From Lolium rigidum (taxonomy: Eukaryota > Streptophyta > Magnoliopsida > Poales > Poaceae), in the NCBI RefSeq assembly GCF_022539505.1, contig NC_061513.1:183240017-183304016 (forward strand): 64,000 nucleotides of DNA. The letters are read 5' to 3'. The stretch's first letter is position 1, and every line of letters begins with the position of its first letter. Under the pieces are notes generated by a model. That model was not told the DNA's origin. It saw only the letters and a list, made by a program, of their open reading frames with translations, and did no database searches. Made by a program: the position numbers and the translations under genes. Shown piece by piece: positions 58,667 through 64,000 of this stretch.

Positions 58667-60014
58667 TCCACAACTTAATTGGAGGCTCCCAATAAATTCG
58701 CCACAAAGGTCTCACAAAGCTTGAGAAATCTCCAAAACTTAATTGGTGGCCCCAAGAACACCACTAAGATCATTAAGCCTTCTAGGATCCAAAAACCCAA
58801 GAGGAACAAGTTTCGGGAACAAGCTCCCGAAGTGAATATCTCACGAACTTTCACCTCCACTTATAACCACAGAAAAGTCAATCTGATGCACCAGATGCAA
58901 TGGCAAGAACAACACTAAGATGCTCAAGTCCTCTCTCAAATTCCAACAGAGCTACAAAAGCTATTGGAGAAATAAAATATGAAGAACAAATAGGAGGTGG
59001 AACACCAAAATTCTCCAAGATCTAGATCTAGTGGATTCCCCTCACAAAGAGAGGGATTTGTTTGGTCGAGATGTGGATCTAGATCTACTCTCTCTTTTCC
59101 TCAAATATGAGCAACAATCATGAAGGGATTAGAGGGAGAGAAAGCTTCTCAAAGTCAACAATGGGATAGAGAGAGTAGGAAAAGCAACCAGCTCAATGGG
59201 GAAGAAGAGGGTCATATATGGCCCCAAAAAAGAATCTAACTGATGGAAACACACCCAAAACCAGCCCGCAACCGGACCTTCCAGCCATGGCCAGACGACT
59301 CTAGCCTGCCGGACTCGTCCGACCATGGCCAGACCATTTCGGGCACAATTTTCGTGCTCTCTGGAATTTGGCCGGACCACCCGGACTAGACAGACACCAC
59401 AAACCGAAAACGCTGCTATTTTCACATACGAACTCCGATTTCGATAAAATTGGACTCGTTGGAATCACAACAAGAGCTCTACAAGATTATGCAGAGAACC
59501 ATCATAGTACAACAAGGGGTCATAAGATAAAAATGGCGAAAGGTTTAATCTATCTATAAGAGCCAAACCGGTAACACCTCCAATAGGAAAATGAAACAAC
59601 TTGAGGTAGGAAACTCGGATTTAGGTGAAACCAGTTTTCTTGGAAAGAGGATGATAAGAAATAACCCACAAGGAGATACAATCTTAAGAACGGGTGTTAT
59701 AGATTTTTCTATGAATTTAGATGTGAAACCTCTCAATACAAAGAACTGGGAAAAACTCCAACATCGAAAATGCAACAAGTATGTCAAGTGAATTCCGTTT
59801 TTTATGAACTAGAGCTTATCATGAGAATAAGATGGGTGAGATCCAAATAACAACCCAGAAAGATGATAGAAGGATGAAAAGGTTTGAGCTCACCCCAAAT
59901 GATATGATCGAGATACTCACTCGGGAGCCTCTTGATAATAAGGGCACTAACCTACAAACCGGTCACCCAACTAAACCACGTGACCGGTAAGAAAGAAACT
60001 GTATCGAGAGAAAA
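58667..60014. repeat. Unclassified repeat, right part
   Basis: Continuation of 12700-13164 after element E, starting TCCACAACTTAATTGGAGGC. It includes GC-poor text with CCGGACC-type words (59270-59400) and a segment around 59560-59800 with a 66-codon frame of no known family. I see no transposase or RT. Its border with the unit at 60015 is unclear. Confidence 0.45.
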
Positions 60015-61032
60015 TGATGAGGACATCCCTATCGAACTACTACCTCCATCATTACAAGATGAATACGATGATGCAGTGAAGCTCAAGTCCAATGAAGTTA
60101 GGATTGGACCTATTACAAGGGCTCGTGCTAAGCTACTTAAACAACAGGTGAACTCGCTCGTAAATGATACTTTGATTGATGAAAACTTTATACTACCTAA
60201 GTCTTTCCACTTATGTATGACCAGGTATGAAGATGGAGCAAGCGTCGCACGAGGAGGAGAGGAACAGCTGGACATGGTGTTGGACGTGAAGGCATCCCAT
60301 GGACGCGCGAGGGAGGAGAGGGAGGCATGCGCGAAGGAGGAAGAGGAAGTTCACGACGGCACCCAGCCCGACGCCAAGCCTAGCGCCGCCGGCTACCACG
60401 CCGGATGGCTCGGCATCTGCCGGCCCCCATGCCGATGCACACCGGACGGGTTCCAGGGTGCATAGCCCGTTGGCCCGGTGGAAACCCGGCGCCACGCCGT
60501 GTTTCTACCGGCCCGCCCGGTGCCAGACCCGGTCCGCCGGACCAGGCACCGGCCGAGTCCGAATCGTTTTGGGCCGAACCTGTTCCAGGTCGGTTTGTAT
60601 CCCTTAGTTTCGACCCCAGGTCGTCCTGGACGCTTATATAAGCCTCGGGGACGCCCCCAAATTAGGTTTAGACCATGTTTAAGATAAACCTTAGTTCATA
60701 GTTGATTGCTACGCAACTCTATTGAATTCTATACACCAATTCGCATCGATCTGGTGTTTTGCTATTAAAAGTTTGTGTGATCTATCGGTCCAATGGGAAT
60801 TGGGAGATTGCAATTTACCGCTTCGTGGTCGGTGGCTACGTGCGCAAGTGTGTGGAGTTGCAAATATCTTGCAGGGTTGAGAGCTCTTGCATTGGCGACA
60901 GGAATCAATCGAGAGACTTCGTCAGCATCATACAAGCTATCTTCCACTTATCATCGATTTCATCCGCTGTGTTCATCGCGTGTTCATCACCATCCACCTC
61001 GCTTACTGAGAAGATCGGTTAACCCCTTATCA
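60015..61032 (+). repeat. 5' LTR of element E2 with pol-extension frame
   Basis: 1018 bp. The first 270 bp are open in the pol frame: NDEDIPIELLPPSLQDEYDD, then GPITRARAKLLKQQVN. The same motif is found in both LTRs of E. TATATAAG lies near 60636. Confidence 0.75.
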
Positions 61033-62070
61033 TCTTGGTATCAGATTTCAGTGTTTCCTCGGTAAGCCATGCACAATCCACCCCATAGTTGAGTTGTGAG
61101 TGTTTTCCTATCCAGAAAAAGCCAAAAATATTAGGGTTAGGGTTTGTCATAGCCTTAGATTGCATCAATTTCGAGTTTTAGTTGTTGTTCGTAGTCTTGT
61201 TTTGCGTATCTTTTTCTTCCACCAAGTTGTCTAGTAGATTGTCTAGGGTTTGTGTTTCTACATCTTCCAGCTTTTAGGGTTTTTGTTGCTCCGAGTCGAC
61301 ATAGCGTACAATTTGTTTGCTTTCTAAACCGTAGACATAGCCTTTCGATATACGTGACTAGAAACTTTCCCACAAGAGACTAGTTTTACCGCTCGACAGG
61401 CTGCTCATTAGGTTTTCGATGCTTTGCAATTTCTGTTCGCCGTGTTACAAGGAGTAGTGTCATAAAATCAAAAAAAAAAAGAACATTTGAAAAGAAGCAA
61501 AAAGAGCTACATTGATGCGTGTGATATATAAAAAAAGTGACGAGAAAAAGTGAAGTGCTGGTAAGAATCAAGTGAAGGCCTAGTTTACTTTTCTGCACCC
61601 GTAGTTGAGCAATCTTGTGCATGTCCCGTTGAGCTTTGCTAGTGTCTCTCAAGTGCTTTGCAACATTATTAATCCATATAGTTGCATTGCCACATTTATC
61701 GCCTTGTGTGAGTTTCTTAGGGTGTTTTATACGGTCAACGCTAGAGCTTGTTATTGGTGCATATAGGTAGCCTACCTACAACCTCACATATATCCTGTTT
61801 TGTCGTGTGATTGCTCTTATACCCTTGGTATTCGCTTCGCTACATCCGTGCACTAGTTTGTCAATCCAAGTTGGTAAGCAATACTAATTCACTTTGGAGC
61901 GGTAAGATTTACCTTTCTATACAGCTTTGAGTGAGTTGTGAGAGTACCACCAAAGATTTTTGATTTAGTGCACTAACATACTAATCATGTCTTCTAGTGA
62001 TGTTGATGTGATGCAAAAAAAAAAAGGATCCAGCTTCACCGGTTACTTGGATGGAGTATGAAGCACTTTG
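60015..62070 (+). mobile_element. Element E2: 5' part of a second E-like retrotransposon
   Basis: LTR 60015-61032 (TGATGAGGACATCCC to CCCCTTATCA), PBS TGGTATCAGA 61036-61045, then the same leader as element E. Gag starts at ATG 61987 (MSSSDVDVMQ) and is cut after YEAL by element F. An A-run after the ATG breaks or pads the frame. It is clearly diverged from E in U3 and leader, so it is an independent insertion. Confidence 0.75.
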
Positions 62071-62303
62071 TGATCATCTACAGTGACTTGGGCATTACCC
62101 TTCGGGTAACCGACATTGCCCTACCCTATACGATCTAACTGGAGGCCCATGAAGGTATTCGATGGAAAGATGGGCCACTTGGATGTCGAAGCGGAAGATT
62201 CCTTGGCGGGCAAGACAAGGAAGGAGCCGAACAAGGGAAGTTTAGAGCTAGAACTATTGTAAACCTAGTCGTACTCGGTGAGACCTCTTGAGACCTGGCC
62301 ACC

Positions 62304-62312
62304 TATATAAAG
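62304..62312 (+). promoter_or_regulatory. TATA box of the element F LTR
   Basis: TATATAAAG, followed by GGCCAGGAGAGGGGC, inside the LTR at a position that leaves about 310 bp of R-U5. Confidence 0.5.
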
Positions 62313-62683
62313 GCCAGGAGAGGGGCTGCCGAGGGACACGAATAATCTTAGCAATCTTAGCCACCAAAAGTCTAGAGCTAGGTCATCATAGCGCTTAGCC
62401 TCTCGACGAAAACACAGCTGAACTCTTCGGCACCCCATTGTAACCCAATATCTTCATGATCAAGATCAGACAGGCAGGACGTAAGGGTTTTACCTCATCG
62501 AGGGCCCCGAACCTGGGTAAATCGCTCTCCCCGCTTGTCTGTGAACCGATGTCTCGTGTCAGCTTGCAGGATTCCATCAACCCTAAGCCCCAATCGGAGG
62601 GCATTGCCGAGGAGTACCCTGGACAATTGGCGCCATCCGTGGGAACCCTGTCGGCACAAGATCGATCATCGGCAGATCCAATC

Positions 62684-64000
62684 ATGTCATCGACAGCTTC
62701 ATCGACACCATCATCGCCAATTCTGGGAAGCCCGATTCGATTCGGCTCCTACGAATTCACCCCGCACAGCGACTCGTCTCGCTCGACCTTTTCTGATCTA
62801 CAAGGAAACATGGAGATGACCTTCGGCAGCGTCCACTACAACGTCAACTCGGAAGGAGTCCTTCGACTGCTGGAACCGCTCGCCTCCAGGTCGATAGGTC
62901 CAAGCACGTCGTCATCAATCGACCTTTCGGCTGGCCTGCAGAACTCAACGAACTCACCCGCGCCATCAACTCCTCGTTCGACGTCTCCCATGTCGGTTGG
63001 ATCTGACAATTCCACATCTTCGGAGATGACCTCGTACTACTGCTTGAACTGCGATACCAGGCACGGGTTAGGATCAAGCGACACGCCGTTCATCTGCAAT
63101 GCCCAGTACTCCTCGGGGGAGGACAGTGTCGACAGCATCGTCCAAGGCACCACCCGAAGAACGGCACATCACCAGGTTTACGTCGCCAACAACATGGGAA
63201 ACGCAAGGAACAGGGGAGACGAAGATCACACCCCCCGCTCCAGCAGACGAGCAAGTTTTGCAAACAGTGCCAGTAACAATAACAGCGATTACACCATCGC
63301 AAAAGAGGAGTGGGCAGCAGCCAGGGCAGCCGTGCTTAACAACACACCGCTCCCCGCAGGAACCTCGGTTGGAACCCTCAACGCTTATCGCTCTATATTG
63401 GAGAAAAACCGGGAGCGCCTGTCGAAAGAACAAGCCACCCTCGAGAGACGCCTATCCGCTGCAGACCAATCTAGTGAACGACGGAGAGGCTCGCGAGGGA
63501 GCGCCTCTCGAAGCACTCAAGGGGCAGGCAAGCACCGATCAAGGTTATCCAGACTCTCGGAGGATGACGCCAGAGAAATAACGTCGAATCTGACCAAGTC
63601 CTTTATGACCATGGACACCGCGGGCATGCCACGACCAAAAACCGTCGCGGGAGCGACCGCCAACCTTGCTGCATACCTCATCAATCAGCGCCCTGAAGGT
63701 TCCATGGCTCAAGCCCATCGAGGTGCCCTGGAAAGTCTCGCAATATTGGGAGACAATCTGGTCCCGCGGAAGGAAAAGACCACGTTACAGGCTAGTGGCT
63801 CAAAGCATCATGCGAGAGACGCTCGAGATGAAATCACCCAGAGCAGAATCGACAAAGCAAGGCGACGACGCGCCGCTAGGGAGGAATATGACAGTGATTC
63901 TTTGGATGAAAGCCAGGAGAACGACGGCGAGCTAAGGGGAGCCGACTGTTTAAGCTACAAAATCCGCGAGGCAATGCCACCTAGAAAGTTCAAACCTACC
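62684..64000 (+). CDS. Gag of element F, 3'-partial
   Basis: From ATG 62684 (MSSTASSTPSSPILGSPIRF) 439 codons stay open to the last base, with no stop in the window. The N-terminus is serine/threonine-rich. A YYCLNCDTRHG Cys pair lies near residue 118. The middle holds a gag-type helix region (EEWAAARAAVLNNTPLPAGT, SILEKNRERLSKEQATLERR), then a basic segment (KARRRRAAREEYDSDS) and CLSYKIREAMPPRKFKPT. The last phrase is typical of the entry to the gag core of plant Ty3/gypsy polyproteins. The frame is undamaged, so the element may be young. Confidence 0.75.
   Translation, partial: MSSTASSTPSSPILGSPIRFGSYEFTPHSDSSRSTFSDLQGNMEMTFGSVHYNVNSEGVLRLLEPLASRSIGPSTSSSIDLSAGLQNSTNSPAPSTPRSTSPMSVGSDNSTSSEMTSYYCLNCDTRHGLGSSDTPFICNAQYSSGEDSVDSIVQGTTRRTAHHQVYVANNMGNARNRGDEDHTPRSSRRASFANSASNNNSDYTIAKEEWAAARAAVLNNTPLPAGTSVGTLNAYRSILEKNRERLSKEQATLERRLSAADQSSERRRGSRGSASRSTQGAGKHRSRLSRLSEDDAREITSNLTKSFMTMDTAGMPRPKTVAGATANLAAYLINQRPEGSMAQAHRGALESLAILGDNLVPRKEKTTLQASGSKHHARDARDEITQSRIDKARRRRAAREEYDSDSLDESQENDGELRGADCLSYKIREAMPPRKFKPT

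Larger units (their letters stand above)
62071..64000 (+). mobile_element. Element F: Ty3/gypsy element, 5' part (runs off window)
   Basis: An LTR of about 555 bp (62071-62625, start TG at 62069 or 62071, end GGACA), followed by PBS TTGGCGCCATCCGTGGGAAC and a long gag. It interrupts element E2. The TGGCGCC-type PBS and serine-rich gag fit a non-chromovirus Ty3/gypsy lineage. Pol lies beyond the window. Confidence 0.7.

Noticed and set aside
1..64000. CRISPR arrays, operons, tRNA genes
   Set aside because: None seen; the content is that of a plant nuclear genome.

Overview
The window is a gene-edge segment of a large, repeat-filled grass genome. The long LTRs, the Sabrina/Athila-like and Tat-like elements and the Cassandra-type LTR point to Pooideae (wheat, barley, rye, oat or ryegrass group). 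The species cannot be told from the sequence. There are no bacterial features.

One ordinary host gene is present, on the minus strand at the left edge (781-12126, running off at position 1). It encodes a very large WD40/Rav1-C protein of the DmX/Rabconnectin-3/Rav1 type, the RAVE-like regulator of V-ATPase assembly. Eleven exons can be joined by GT-AG introns into 6459 nt, exactly 2153 codons, with no internal stop. The C-terminal propeller lies outside the window. Its promoter side carries three site II (TGGGCY) boxes. The intron at 5439-7345 holds a Cassandra-type LTR with a 5S rRNA-like Pol III promoter, plus a GC-rich composite repeat.

Everything from about 12.7 kb to the right edge is nested retrotransposons, and most boundaries can be read to the base. 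An old unclassified repeat (about 12700-13164 and 58667-60014) was hit by a Ty3/gypsy chromovirus-like element E (13165-58661, TSD CTATC; about 7.7 kb of own sequence). E was itself hit three times. Element D (19132-30622, TSD GACGC) is a non-autonomous element with 5.19-kb LTRs. Complex C (30734-50043, TSD AGATC/AAATC) is a Sabrina/Athila-like LTR-int-LTR-int-LTR fusion. Element B (51590-58579, TSD ACATC) lies in the 3' LTR of E. Complex C was later hit by element A (36129-43216, TSD GGTTT), a sibling of B in the opposite orientation. At the right edge a second E-like element (60015-about 62070) is cut by another Ty3/gypsy element F (62071 to the end), whose gag is open to the last base.

Most noteworthy: (1) A and B are gag-only elements of Tat-like build that carry an acidic, serine-rich ORF on the antisense strand, with conserved start context, PPAKR(L/F)R core and GP-stop end; (2) A and B both hold a field of paired GCCGAT...ATCGGC inverted motifs; (3) the two internal domains of complex C share their non-coding flanks and the last residues of their ORF but encode unrelated proteins; (4) LTR variants show that the middle LTR of C is a recombinant; (5) the 5.2-kb LTR of D contains a GC-rich promoter block, telo-box motifs and acidic exon-like segments; (6) differences between duplicated copies are mostly CAG/CTG versus CGG/CCG/CGAG/CTCG, which looks like a methylation-linked consensus error and would explain many TE frameshifts.
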